A stretch of DNA of 58,406 bases from Thalassotalea sp. 1_MG-2023 (GCF_030546745.1 NZ_JAUOPD010000021.1:1-58406); one strand, 5' to 3'; counted from the stretch's first letter, positions 1 through 6,707 are shown. The notes: generated by a model not told the origin, from the letters alone. Numbers and translations are program-made.

Positions 1-73
1 TTCGATGCTCAGAGACGGTGTAATGTGGGAAGCGCCAAAAGTGTAAAATTAACTATTGACGCCATAGTCTCTT

Positions 74-80
74 GTTAGTT
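74..80 (-). other. possible attC core at the end of cassette 4
   Basis: GTTAGTT on the + strand, preceded by CTT as in the right ends of the other attC sites (CTTGTTAG). It lies 44 bases beyond the stop of the serine hydrolase gene, where an attC is expected. It matches the complement of the core that opens cassette 4 (GTTAGTA) at 6 of 7 bases. The other arm would lie at or beyond the window edge and cannot be read, so this is only a candidate. Confidence 0.35.
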
Positions 81-123
81 GCCGATACTATGAACTTTTA
101 TTTTTTGAATAACTAAAATCATA

Positions 124-1278
124 CTAAAATATTGCAGGGTCAGTCACATCCCATATTCTAAGTTTAGTTAGAATTTTTGGTATTTCGTAAGTAAAAACAT
201 TTGCATCGAGTGAGGAGCTATTACACATAGCAACAAAGGCTACTTGCTCCTTGGGTCTACGGATATAACTAGTACTTGTGCCCATCCATCCGCCATTGTG
301 CAGCGTATAATTTGGCTCGATATATTGCCCGTTAGCATAAAAAGTTATTCCGTTGTTTTCGTAGGAGTGTTGACTATTTGGCGTATTAAATTGAGTCATA
401 ATTTTGTTAGGGGCATCACCTAATTTCGGGGTATAAAAGTGATTATCCCAAATCAACATATCTTCGAGTGTCGTGTAAAGACCACCGTCACCCACAACAA
501 AAATATTTGTTTCATAACGCTTTAATCCATTATCTTTGAATGTTCTATATCCTTCGGCACGGTTAGGTACTATCTCTCGCATATCATCAGCGAAAAAAGT
601 GTTGCGCATACCAAGTGGTTCAAAGATGTATTTTGTAGTGTACTCACGCATGGACATACCACTGGCTTTGGCCACTAACTCCGACAATAAAAAGTAAGCG
701 AAGTTGCTGTAGGCCTGCTGAGTATTAGGTTGATGCTCTAAAGGAAGCGATTTTATAACATCGTAGTATTCTTCTTTGGTCAGGTAGTCCTCATCACCAA
801 GTCTGAACGGACCACCAGCGGGAGACAGTAATGGTTTGGGTAAAAGCGATTTTAGTGTATCGTAATCTGCCATCCCTGAAACGTGTCCTAACATTGAGTT
901 GATAGTTACTTTTACACCATAGTCTTTCAAATCTGTAAGATGTTTCCGTATATCATCATCAAGGTTAATTTTACCTTTTTCGGCTAATAACAATACCGCA
1001 AATCCGGTGAATTGTTTGGATACAGATGCCATACGAAATACTGATAATGAATTGAGTGGAACCTGATGTTCGATGTTTGCCAAACCGTAGCTTTTCTTAA
1101 ATAAAAATTGTTGATTCTTAATAATACCTACAGAGCACCCCGGTCCATTAGTTGGAATTGACTCTTCTGCAATTCTATCAATTTCCTTTTCCAGCAGCGT
1201 TAGTTGGGTTGGGTTTCCCATAGCAGCAAATGAAAATAACAAAATAACCCCAGCGATTCCTTGAACATTTTTATACAT
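124..1278 (-). CDS. exported serine hydrolase, beta-lactamase class C / esterase fold
   Basis: A 384-aa protein of the PF00144 beta-lactamase-related family (class C beta-lactamases, DD-peptidases, EstB-type esterases). A hydrophobic N-terminus (about residues 7-21) suggests export to the periplasm. The catalytic signature is complete: S85-V-S-K88 (SxxK nucleophile and base), Y190-S-N192 (YxN) and H327-N-G-G330 in place of the KTG box. The family's LLxHTSG turn appears as MLGHVSG at 129-135. The His in place of Lys in the KTG box favours an esterase or peptidase over a true beta-lactamase, but the substrate cannot be read from sequence. The ATG is preceded by AAAGGG. It is the distal readable gene of the integron array and reads in the cassette direction. 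It lies more than 4 kb from Pc and may need its own promoter. Confidence 0.85.
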   Translation of the reverse strand: MYKNVQGIAGVILLFSFAAMGNPTQLTLLEKEIDRIAEESIPTNGPGCSVGIIKNQQFLFKKSYGLANIEHQVPLNSLSVFRMASVSKQFTGFAVLLLAEKGKINLDDDIRKHLTDLKDYGVKVTINSMLGHVSGMADYDTLKSLLPKPLLSPAGGPFRLGDEDYLTKEEYYDVIKSLPLEHQPNTQQAYSNFAYFLLSELVAKASGMSMREYTTKYIFEPLGMRNTFFADDMREIVPNRAEGYRTFKDNGLKRYETNIFVVGDGGLYTTLEDMLIWDNHFYTPKLGDAPNKIMTQFNTPNSQHSYENNGITFYANGQYIEPNYTLHNGGWMGTSTSYIRRPKEQVAFVAMCNSSSLDANVFTYEIPKILTKLRIWDVTDPAIF

Positions 1279-1644
1279 TAATTTTCCCTTTTTTTATTAT
1301 TAATCATTCTGATATTTGTATCTCTTTCCTATACAGCAATCAGTTAAACCAACTACGTAGAACCTCGTAGGTTTGCTTTTTTTTTTGAAAAAGTCAACAA
1401 AGTGATGAAATAAGATAAACCGGATGCTCACAATTATTGTTATTGACACTGAAGACATATTTCGAAATTTTCGATTACGACAGCTTTAGTCTTACAGCCC
1501 CTTAAAATTAATAAATAGAAGATTTTCTCTTGCCAAATTTTACATTTTAAAGTGGCTAACCAAAATGCAATTGAATGGTTAGGCTTGATGCAATTGTATT
1601 GCACTAATGGTAGATATTTTCCATCAAAACTCAACGCCTAAGGC
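1279..1644. other. leader region of cassette 4, no convincing gene
   Basis: This is the stretch between the attC of cassette 3 and the serine hydrolase. A 64-codon frame starting with TTG at 1634 (- strand) has no Shine-Dalgarno sequence and a composition unlike a folded protein, so I do not call it. A hairpin around 1353-1374 (CTACG/CGTAG core with AAAC/GTTT flanks) is followed on the + strand by a long T run (about 1376-1388), so it looks like an intrinsic terminator for + strand transcription, although no + strand gene precedes it. The region probably also holds the promoter of the serine hydrolase. Confidence 0.4.
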
Positions 1645-1789
1645 TACTAACGCCCTAATAATGGGCAAATATCAGTTGGTTAAAATAAGCGACGCAGGAG
1701 CAAAAACCAACTGTTATTTGTGATCTTCCCCCACAAAAGTGGAAGGTCTCCACTTTTGTGGGGGAAGATCACTATGCACCTTGTTAGGC
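1645..1789 (-). repeat. attC site of cassette 3, interrupted by a hairpin
   Basis: The outer cores on the + strand are TACTAAC (1645-1651) and GTTAGGC (1783-1789). The inner arms pair well: GCAAATATCAGTTGGTT on the left against AACCAACTGTTATTTG on the right, around a GCGACGCAGGAGC centre typical of marine gammaproteobacterial attC sites. GTTAGGC is the exact complement of the GCCTAAC core at 2276-2282 that opens the same cassette. The right arm is broken by the 53-bp hairpin at 1720-1772, so the site is about 145 bp long instead of about 92. Confidence 0.85.
1720..1772. repeat. perfect 24-bp inverted repeat inside attC
   Basis: Bases 1720-1743 and 1749-1772 are perfect reverse complements of 24 bp, separated by a 5-base loop (AGGTC). 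The arms are rich in a CCCCC/GGGGG block and begin GTGATC. There is no T run on either side, so a simple intrinsic terminator is unlikely. The repeat interrupts one arm of the attC, so it is most simply an insertion (a short non-autonomous or REP-like element), not part of the attC fold. Confidence 0.85.
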
Positions 1790-1794
1790 ATACA

Positions 1795-2259
1795 TTAACC
1801 ATGGTGTCGGCGGATATGCTTTACTAAACCTGATTCGTCAAACTCTAATGAGACAATATTAGTTTTACTATATTTAATGGTTTTATCTAAATGTGCTGGC
1901 TTAACTTTACCCATTTCAGTCATTTTTATAAAAACAACATTAGCTCCTACCATAATTTCGTTTATCTCAATATTGCTGCTTATAACTTCATCTTTTAGCT
2001 TACCAACCATATCTGAACGGAGTTTCGATTTATCAGTATACGTAAACTTGAATTTAACATGTTCATCGATGAAGTTATCAGATAATAGTGATATATAATG
2101 GTCTATTTCTTTAGTGGTTGTATTTGGTTGTTGGCGAGCATTTTTGGCTGATACAAATGCCTTTGCTTTCTCGATTAATTGATCTGCCGTGAATTTGTCA
2201 TTTGCAGAACTTGAAAAAGATAAAATAAGGGATATGAATACTAAAGTTAATTTTTTCAC
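1795..2259 (-). CDS. cassette 3: secreted SnoaL/NTF2-like protein
   Basis: A 154-aa protein with a clear signal peptide (KK, then a hydrophobic stretch to about residue 18, with cleavage near SSA-ND). The rest resembles a single SnoaL/NTF2-like cone fold of about 130 residues: two N-terminal helices with a D-x-Y/F pattern (IDHYISLLSDNF), then alternating strands ending in a His-rich tail (HIRRHHG). The start is GTG, chosen for the AGGAGA Shine-Dalgarno just upstream. The stop lies 5 bases from the attC, the compact layout of an integron cassette. The cassette spans about 2281 to 1651. Ligand or enzyme activity is unknown; export suggests an envelope role. Confidence 0.75.
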   Translation of the reverse strand: MKKLTLVFISLILSFSSSANDKFTADQLIEKAKAFVSAKNARQQPNTTTKEIDHYISLLSDNFIDEHVKFKFTYTDKSKLRSDMVGKLKDEVISSNIEINEIMVGANVVFIKMTEMGKVKPAHLDKTIKYSKTNIVSLEFDESGLVKHIRRHHG

Positions 2260-2275
2260 TGAACTCTCCTTGTAT

Positions 2276-2335
2276 GCCTAACGCCTCAAACATCGGCGCA
2301 GCTTCGCTGCGTCCGAGTGATTTGACTTGTTAGTT
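2276..2335 (-). repeat. attC site of the ABC-3C cassette (cassette 2)
   Basis: A 60-bp site with outer cores GCCTAAC (2276-2282) and GTTAGTT (2329-2335) and an imperfect palindrome centred on CGCAGC-TTC-GCTGCG. GTTAGTT is the exact complement of AACTAAC at 5108-5114, the core that opens cassette 2. This shows that the four genes between the two sites form one mobile unit. Confidence 0.9.
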
Positions 2336-2340
2336 TTTGT

Positions 2341-4032
2341 TTAAACACAAAAGAACTTTTCATCCTCATCAAGAGATAAGATTACATTTTTGGATATCTT
2401 CTTGTAAGTTTCTTCTGATATTTTATCTGATAGCATTGACAGAATCTGTTGACCCGGTAGCTTCTTTGCTTCTTTGAAAATATCTTCAATCTGTTTTTTG
2501 TCAATATCCTCAATGCTGTCATGAAATATAAAATTTGGTCGATTCAGCTTTAACTCATTAATGGCATGTATATATGCAAAATCAAAAGCAATGACTTCAG
2601 CTTTCTTCTTCCCACCCTCAGGATTAGTTGCTGAGTTATTGAGCTCTATAGAACAAATACCGCTATCCTTATTGAATTCTAAGTCTATGCTGTATTCTTC
2701 ATCGTGAAGACTTTTTGTAAGAGATCCTAAATGTGTATTGAATTTCTTCTCAAACTCATAAACATTGTCAATCTCTTTGGAAATAGCCTCAAGGATTTTT
2801 TGCAATTGAACTTCAGCTTCAGTTTGATCTAATTTTGCCTTGGACTGCTGTTCCATTAGACCTTCTAACTTTCCAAGTTCAACTTTAAGCTCACCAAGGC
2901 GTTTCAGATTTTTAGTCACATTGTCTAAGCTTTCCTTGGACCTCATATCAGAAAAAACTTGTAACTTATCTTTCCGTATTGAACTGAGCTCCGCTTGAAG
3001 ACCTTCAGATTCCTCATTCAATTTAGGCAGGTCAATCGTAAGAAAGTGCCTCTTTTTTTCAACGAGATTTCTATGGAACAAAATAACGTCTTCAAGTTCT
3101 CTTAAGGCTCCATCAATTGCTACACCAGAGAAACTATATATAGCTTTAAGCTCGTTGATTAAATAACCATCTTTGTCTTTGGATAATAGCTCGATAGTAT
3201 GATTGATATTGTCTACTTTTCGCTGTATTGATAGAAGCTCTTCGGTATATCGGTCTTCTTTTACTTGTAGTTCTGAAAGCCTTTCTATTGGATTCGAATA
3301 TTCTGACGAGTATTCGAATGTTAAAAGGTTGCTCTCTAGCTCTTTAGCATCTGCCTTATATTTCTTGATCTCACTTTTTGGCTTTTGCTCTTTCACTAGA
3401 GCATTTATTGAAGTGGAATTCCTTTTTCGTCTATTAACCAGATTCGTTGCATCTCTTTTTTCTGTAAGTAGATACGTATTATTGAAACCGAAAAGGTATA
3501 AAAAAAGCTCGCTGTAATCTTTTAGCCCTTGTCGTTTATCAAGAAATTTGGTCGTACTTAACATTCTATGACTGTCATTTCTAATGAATTTAGGCGCTAC
3601 AGCTCGAACAGAGGGCCTTCTAGTAGATATATTAAAGATTTTATCCTGAATAAATGACTCATATCCCTTTTCTTCAACAACTTCACCATTTACCCAGAAT
3701 TTAGATTCAGATTCTCCACCAATACATAGATTTCGAGAAATTTGATTTATTTTATTTGAGAAGTCAAAAAAACTGAGAGAAGCAGTTACAATGTTGTTCT
3801 TAAAAAGCGCTTCTATCTCAAGATTTGGCTTTTTGAACTCTTCATCGATGTAAATATTGTCTATACTTCCTAGCATTAGAAAATCAACCACTCTTGATAA
3901 TGTTGATTTTCCGACGCTGTTCCCTGTACGACCAGAGTTAGGCTTGTTTGTGATGAGGTTAAGGCCTGTCTCAAATTTAACCAATCTTTTTACTTCGCTA
4001 TTTATCTTTATTTCAAGGGTATCAAGCTTCAT
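2341..4032 (-). CDS. ABC-three-component (ABC-3C) SMC-like ATPase, DUF2326 type
   Basis: A 563-aa Rad50/SMC-like ABC ATPase. An N-terminal P-loop, GRTGNSVGKST, lies at residues 34-44. A long coiled-coil region runs from about 185 to 430 (heptad-rich, Glu/Lys/Leu-rich). A C-terminal lobe carries the Walker-B-like strand F501-I-F-H-D-S-I-E-D-I-D511, whose FHDSIEDID form is typical of DUF2326/ABC-3C ATPases. In known ABC-3C systems the ATPase is thought to sense invading nucleic acid or nucleoprotein and to license an effector through the middle and CTD components; that role is inferred here. The start overlaps the middle-component gene by 11 bp, and the stop lies 5 bp before the attC. It is much larger than typical cassette genes. 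Confidence 0.85.
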   Translation of the reverse strand: MKLDTLEIKINSEVKRLVKFETGLNLITNKPNSGRTGNSVGKSTLSRVVDFLMLGSIDNIYIDEEFKKPNLEIEALFKNNIVTASLSFFDFSNKINQISRNLCIGGESESKFWVNGEVVEEKGYESFIQDKIFNISTRRPSVRAVAPKFIRNDSHRMLSTTKFLDKRQGLKDYSELFLYLFGFNNTYLLTEKRDATNLVNRRKRNSTSINALVKEQKPKSEIKKYKADAKELESNLLTFEYSSEYSNPIERLSELQVKEDRYTEELLSIQRKVDNINHTIELLSKDKDGYLINELKAIYSFSGVAIDGALRELEDVILFHRNLVEKKRHFLTIDLPKLNEESEGLQAELSSIRKDKLQVFSDMRSKESLDNVTKNLKRLGELKVELGKLEGLMEQQSKAKLDQTEAEVQLQKILEAISKEIDNVYEFEKKFNTHLGSLTKSLHDEEYSIDLEFNKDSGICSIELNNSATNPEGGKKKAEVIAFDFAYIHAINELKLNRPNFIFHDSIEDIDKKQIEDIFKEAKKLPGQQILSMLSDKISEETYKKISKNVILSLDEDEKFFCV

Positions 4033-4246
4033 TTATAAAAACCTCTGTTCCATTAACCCCAATAGCCTTAATTGCAAACAACCAATCTAATGACAATATA
4101 ATGTGATCAATCGATACTTTTAGTTCTGAAGAACAGTCAGTGAGTATCGTATCCAAGGACGGATTTTCCTCTGCCAATTTCTTTAGAATTTTTGCCCCGA
4201 TACTCACAACATTTATTTCTGGGTCACAACCATTTCTAGGAATCAT
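4022..4246 (-). CDS. ABC-3C middle component, small winged-helix protein
   Basis: A 74-aa protein. Its position between a DUF2326 ATPase and a larger partner, its length and its pattern fit the ABC-3C middle components: an N-terminal Asn/Pro-rich entry, two short helices, then SIDHIILSLDWLFAIKAI followed by a beta-wing with GTEVFI. In this family a small wHTH protein bridges ATPase and effector. It overlaps the genes on both sides by 11 bp, so translation is probably coupled and the three products made in fixed ratio. It has no strong Shine-Dalgarno of its own, which fits coupling. The assignment rests on context and pattern, not on a search. Confidence 0.75.
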   Translation of the reverse strand: MIPRNGCDPEINVVSIGAKILKKLAEENPSLDTILTDCSSELKVSIDHIILSLDWLFAIKAIGVNGTEVFINEA

Positions 4247-4820
4247 AAGTTGGATTTTCCATAATTATGCACTCAATAAAAGCATGAGCGACGACGACAT
4301 TCACGCCCAATTCTACTTGCTCTTTGTAAGCTGGAGTGTTTTTTGATTCAAATACAGTATTTTTTAATCTTTGAATAATAAAATCTAAAATAAACTCTGA
4401 GTTTTCTCTGACTTTAGCTATGTTTATATCGCAAGTTAGATAGTCGATTTCAACAGCATCTAAAGCAAGATAATATAAATCGTTTAAATTTTGCAGGATT
4501 GTATCTTTTCCAAAAGTTATCAGTGAGTCTATCTCGGAATAGGCTTCTTCTACTTTTGAGGAATGATCTAAGTATTGCTTTATGATATGACTTTTAGCTT
4601 TAAGATTATTGTGTTGAATCTTCACAACTGTTTCAGAGGACGGGCGTCTTCTGCTTTTCTTAAACGTAAACGGCTTATTAGCTAATGACTTTAGCAACTC
4701 ATTTATAGCCGAGCTGATCTCATATTCGGGTGAATCCCCGATTATGATATTTCCAGCATTACGTTCAACTTGAACTGTTTTATTTACAGGGGGGTTACCC
4801 CCTTCATTTCCTATGGTCAA
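4236..4820 (-). CDS. ABC-3C CTD-type partner protein
   Basis: A 194-aa protein. Residues 1-35 are disordered and Asn/Gly-rich, containing NAGNIIIGDSPEYE. A basic patch, KKSRRRPSSE, lies near 54-63. The rest is largely helical and matches the layout of the C-terminal domain that defines the third ABC-3C component. The start is TTG at 4820, chosen because AAGGA lies 7 bases upstream and no ATG is available in frame before the conserved-looking part. There is no recognisable nuclease, TIR or protease domain fused to it, so effector activity may lie in the small membrane protein encoded just upstream. The exact CTD subtype is uncertain. Confidence 0.65.
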   Translation of the reverse strand: MTIGNEGGNPPVNKTVQVERNAGNIIIGDSPEYEISSAINELLKSLANKPFTFKKSRRRPSSETVVKIQHNNLKAKSHIIKQYLDHSSKVEEAYSEIDSLITFGKDTILQNLNDLYYLALDAVEIDYLTCDINIAKVRENSEFILDFIIQRLKNTVFESKNTPAYKEQVELGVNVVVAHAFIECIIMENPTYDS

Positions 4821-4830
4821 GATTCAGTCC

Positions 4831-5070
4831 TTACATGTCAATTTTCATGCCGCCAGAGTTGTTCTTTGTATAAACATTCTTCTGGCCGTTTTGCATAACA
4901 CTATCCTGACTATTATCTACTGTCGAATTCTTAGTTATTTCACCAATTTTTATTTTCAACTGTTTATTTTTCTTTGATGTAATCACAGCAAACAATGTAC
5001 TTCCTACAGTACATAGCCAAGCCAGCGTGACCCCAATGTCTGATTTTACAAATTCAATGAAAGTATCCAT
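4831..5070 (-). CDS. small TM-anchored protein, first gene of the ABC-3C cassette
   Basis: A 79-aa protein of no recognised family. One transmembrane helix (about 13-30, GVTLAWLCTVGSTLFAVI) is followed by a lysine-rich stop-transfer segment and a polar tail with the Asn/Gln/Gly-rich motif QNGQKNVYTKNNSGG. A good Shine-Dalgarno (AAGGA) precedes the ATG. Ten bases separate it from the CTD-type partner gene. As the only membrane protein of the cassette, it is a candidate effector or membrane anchor. That function is inference. Confidence 0.7.
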   Translation of the reverse strand: MDTFIEFVKSDIGVTLAWLCTVGSTLFAVITSKKNKQLKIKIGEITKNSTVDNSQDSVMQNGQKNVYTKNNSGGMKIDM

Positions 5071-5107
5071 TTCTATCCTTGTTGATAAATGATGATGTTG
5101 ATGAGAA

Positions 5108-5211
5108 AACTAACGCTCCATTCAGGGGCTGATAATAGCTTGCTAAAATGTGTAGCGAAGCGGAACCGAGCAAGCTGTTAGCAGTCCCGTTACTGTAATG
5201 GCTTGTTATGT
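5108..5211 (-). repeat. attC site of cassette 1
   Basis: Outer cores on the + strand are AACTAAC (5108-5114) and GTTATGT (5205-5211). The arms form a long imperfect palindrome (TAACGCTCCATTCAG against CTGTAATGGCTTGTTA; ATAGCTTGC against GCAAGCTGTTA) around the centre TAGCGAAGCGGAACCGAG. GTTATGT is the exact complement of the attI-side core ACATAAC at 5445-5451. The site is about 104 bp long. Confidence 0.9.
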
Positions 5212-5228
5212 GTTTGGTCTATTGATTG

Positions 5229-5423
5229 CTAATCAAAAGTTTCAGAGTTTGATTTAATATATAAGCGTATTAAAAAAGCAACAAACAAATAAAATATGGT
5301 CATTATTACGGAGCCTCCCAAAGTTATATTATCGAAAGTTCCTTGAAGATAAATACCTGCAGTAGCAAAAATACAAAATATAATAAAAATGCCCCAAAAT
5401 GCTTTATTCTGATTATCACTCAT
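5229..5423 (-). CDS. cassette 1: two-helix membrane protein of unknown function
   Basis: A 64-aa protein with two predicted transmembrane helices (AFWGIFIIFCIFATAGIYL and SVIMTIFYLFVAFLIRLYI) joined by a short loop, TFDNITLGG. The start at 5423 is chosen because GGAGTGG lies just upstream; a longer frame to 5462 would run through the attI core and lacks such a site. It is the first cassette and lies about 100 bases from the Pc -10 box, so it should be the most strongly expressed. No family is recognised. Small membrane proteins are common in cassette arrays. Confidence 0.7.
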   Translation of the reverse strand: MSDNQNKAFWGIFIIFCIFATAGIYLQGTFDNITLGGSVIMTIFYLFVAFLIRLYIKSNSETFD

Positions 5424-5444
5424 AATTCCACTCCATAGAAAAAC

Positions 5445-5451
5445 ACATAAC
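5445..5451 (-). other. attI core / first cassette insertion point
   Basis: The + strand reads ACATAAC, i.e. GTTATGT on the cassette strand, a near match to the GTTRRRY recombination core. It equals the complement of the far core of cassette 1, as expected if the cassette inserted here by attI x attC recombination. It lies between Pc and the first cassette gene, the usual attI position. Confidence 0.75.
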
Positions 5452-5522
5452 AGCTTATTCATAAGAACCGTTCTCGCAAGTAACGCAACGAACAGTTCCT
5501 CTTTTCATAAAATTGAAAATTT

Positions 5523-5551
5523 AAATTATCACTTCTTCCCAATTATATCAA
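5523..5551 (-). promoter_or_regulatory. cassette promoter Pc
   Basis: On the - strand, TTGATA (5551-5546) and TAATTT (5528-5523) are separated by exactly 17 bp, a good sigma-70 promoter directed into the cassette array. It lies upstream of the attI core, about 100 bases before the first cassette start codon, as Pc promoters do in chromosomal integrons. Confidence 0.65.
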
Positions 5552-5637
5552 CGAGATAGTGCTTTGTTATTCTCGCTTTCTACGATTATTACAAGAATTA
5601 ACCTCGATTTCTTGCTAAAAACAAGAAAATCACTAAA

Positions 5638-5653
5638 CTGTATATTTGTACAG
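5638..5653. promoter_or_regulatory. LexA (SOS) box of intI
   Basis: CTGTATATTTGTACAG matches the CTGT-N8-ACAG LexA consensus perfectly. It lies 38 bp upstream of the intI ATG. LexA control of integron integrases is established in Vibrio and in clinical integrons; here it implies that DNA damage induces cassette shuffling. Confidence 0.85.
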
Positions 5654-5690
5654 CAATTATTAGAATTAATTTTGATGAAGGATTATCAAC

Positions 5691-6656
5691 ATGGCCTCAC
5701 CTTTTTTAGCCGCTATCAAAGAGTTTATGTGGACGCGTCGTTACGCGAAAAGAACAATTGAAACCTACTTACATTGGATAAAATACTACATTAACTTTAA
5801 TAAACAGAAGCACCCTTTAGATTGTCACGACAAAGAAGTTGAACGTTTTCTTAATTATCTAGCAAACCAAGAAAATGTTGCGCCTAAAACGCAAGCAGTT
5901 GCATTAAACGCCGTAAACTTTCTTTACAAAGAGTATTTATCTAAGCCTTTGTCATTAGCACTTAATTACAATAAGTCTCGTGTGCAGCCTAAGTTACCTG
6001 TTGTATTAACACCAGACGAAATAAAAACGTTGTTTAAATATATTGATAATGATTACAAGCTTCCTTGCGCATTAATGTATGGCAGCGGATTGCGAGTAAT
6101 GGAGGTAGTTTGTTTACGAATACACGATTTAGATTTTAATTTTCATTGTATTAATGTTTGGTTTGGCAAAGGCGGAAAACATCGCCGTGTTACCCTGGCA
6201 CCTGAAATTATCAATGATTTAAAAACCCAAGTAAGATTTGCCACTACCTATGTTAAACGTGATTTAAGAAACCCGTCATATTCTGGTGTGTATATGCCTT
6301 TTGCATTAGCCCGTAAGTATCCTAATGCGAACAAAGAAGAAGGCTGGCATTACTTATTTCCATCACATAGATTAAGCGAAGATCCAGAAGTAGGCATGCT
6401 ACGCAGGCATCATATTCATGAAACTATGCTAAGAAAGGTGATAAAGCGCGCCGCTAACAAAGCCTTATTAAAAAAGCCTATTAGTTGCCATACATTACGG
6501 CACTCATTTGCTACGCATTTACTGCAACGCGGGGCTGACATTCGTACCGTTCAGGAACAATTAGGCCATACTGATGTGCGAACCACACAAATCTATACCC
6601 ATGTTATTGAACGAGGTGCAAATGGTGTGAGAAGTCCACTATCTGATTTATACTAA
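5691..6656 (+). CDS. intI: integron integrase IntI
   Basis: A 321-aa tyrosine recombinase that binds single-stranded attC and attI to excise and insert cassettes. The catalytic residues are all present: R135 (SGLRVME), the Lys-bearing beta-hairpin near 160-165 (GKGGKHRR), H267-x-x-R270 (HTLRH), H293 (LGHTD) and nucleophile Y302 (QIYTHV). The IntI-specific insertion that separates integron integrases from XerC/D is visible at about 202-226 (MPFALARKYPNA ... WHYLFPS) and is followed by RRHHIHE. The start ATG has a GAAGGA ribosome-binding site. The gene diverges from the cassettes, as in most chromosomal integrons. The length is normal and the enzyme looks active. Confidence 0.95.
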   Translation: MASPFLAAIKEFMWTRRYAKRTIETYLHWIKYYINFNKQKHPLDCHDKEVERFLNYLANQENVAPKTQAVALNAVNFLYKEYLSKPLSLALNYNKSRVQPKLPVVLTPDEIKTLFKYIDNDYKLPCALMYGSGLRVMEVVCLRIHDLDFNFHCINVWFGKGGKHRRVTLAPEIINDLKTQVRFATTYVKRDLRNPSYSGVYMPFALARKYPNANKEEGWHYLFPSHRLSEDPEVGMLRRHHIHETMLRKVIKRAANKALLKKPISCHTLRHSFATHLLQRGADIRTVQEQLGHTDVRTTQIYTHVIERGANGVRSPLSDLY

Positions 6657-6661
6657 GTTAT

Positions 6662-6707
6662 CCATTCGGTTACATAACACTAAGTTTACCCATGCGGTTA
6701 CATAACA
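6662..6707. repeat. two 18-bp direct repeats after intI
   Basis: Bases 6662-6679 and 6690-6707 are 17/18 identical (CCATTCGGTTACATAACA and CCATGCGGTTACATAACA), offset by 28 bp. Each contains ACATAAC, the same 7-mer as the attI-side core. They lie between the intI stop and the terminator. The function is unknown. Confidence 0.7.

Noticed and set aside
1345-1390. Palindrome with AAACC/GGTTT arms as a possible further attC
   Set aside because: No RYYYAAC/GTTRRRY outer cores complement the neighbours; the T run fits a terminator-like hairpin better.
1440-1634. 64-codon frame on the - strand beginning with TTG, at first sight a cassette gene
   Set aside because: It has no ribosome-binding site and no recognisable fold, and no attC with matching cores follows it before the serine hydrolase.
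5564-5761. A + strand frame overlapping the start of intI
   Set aside because: It runs through the LexA box and the intI start in another frame, without a ribosome-binding site.
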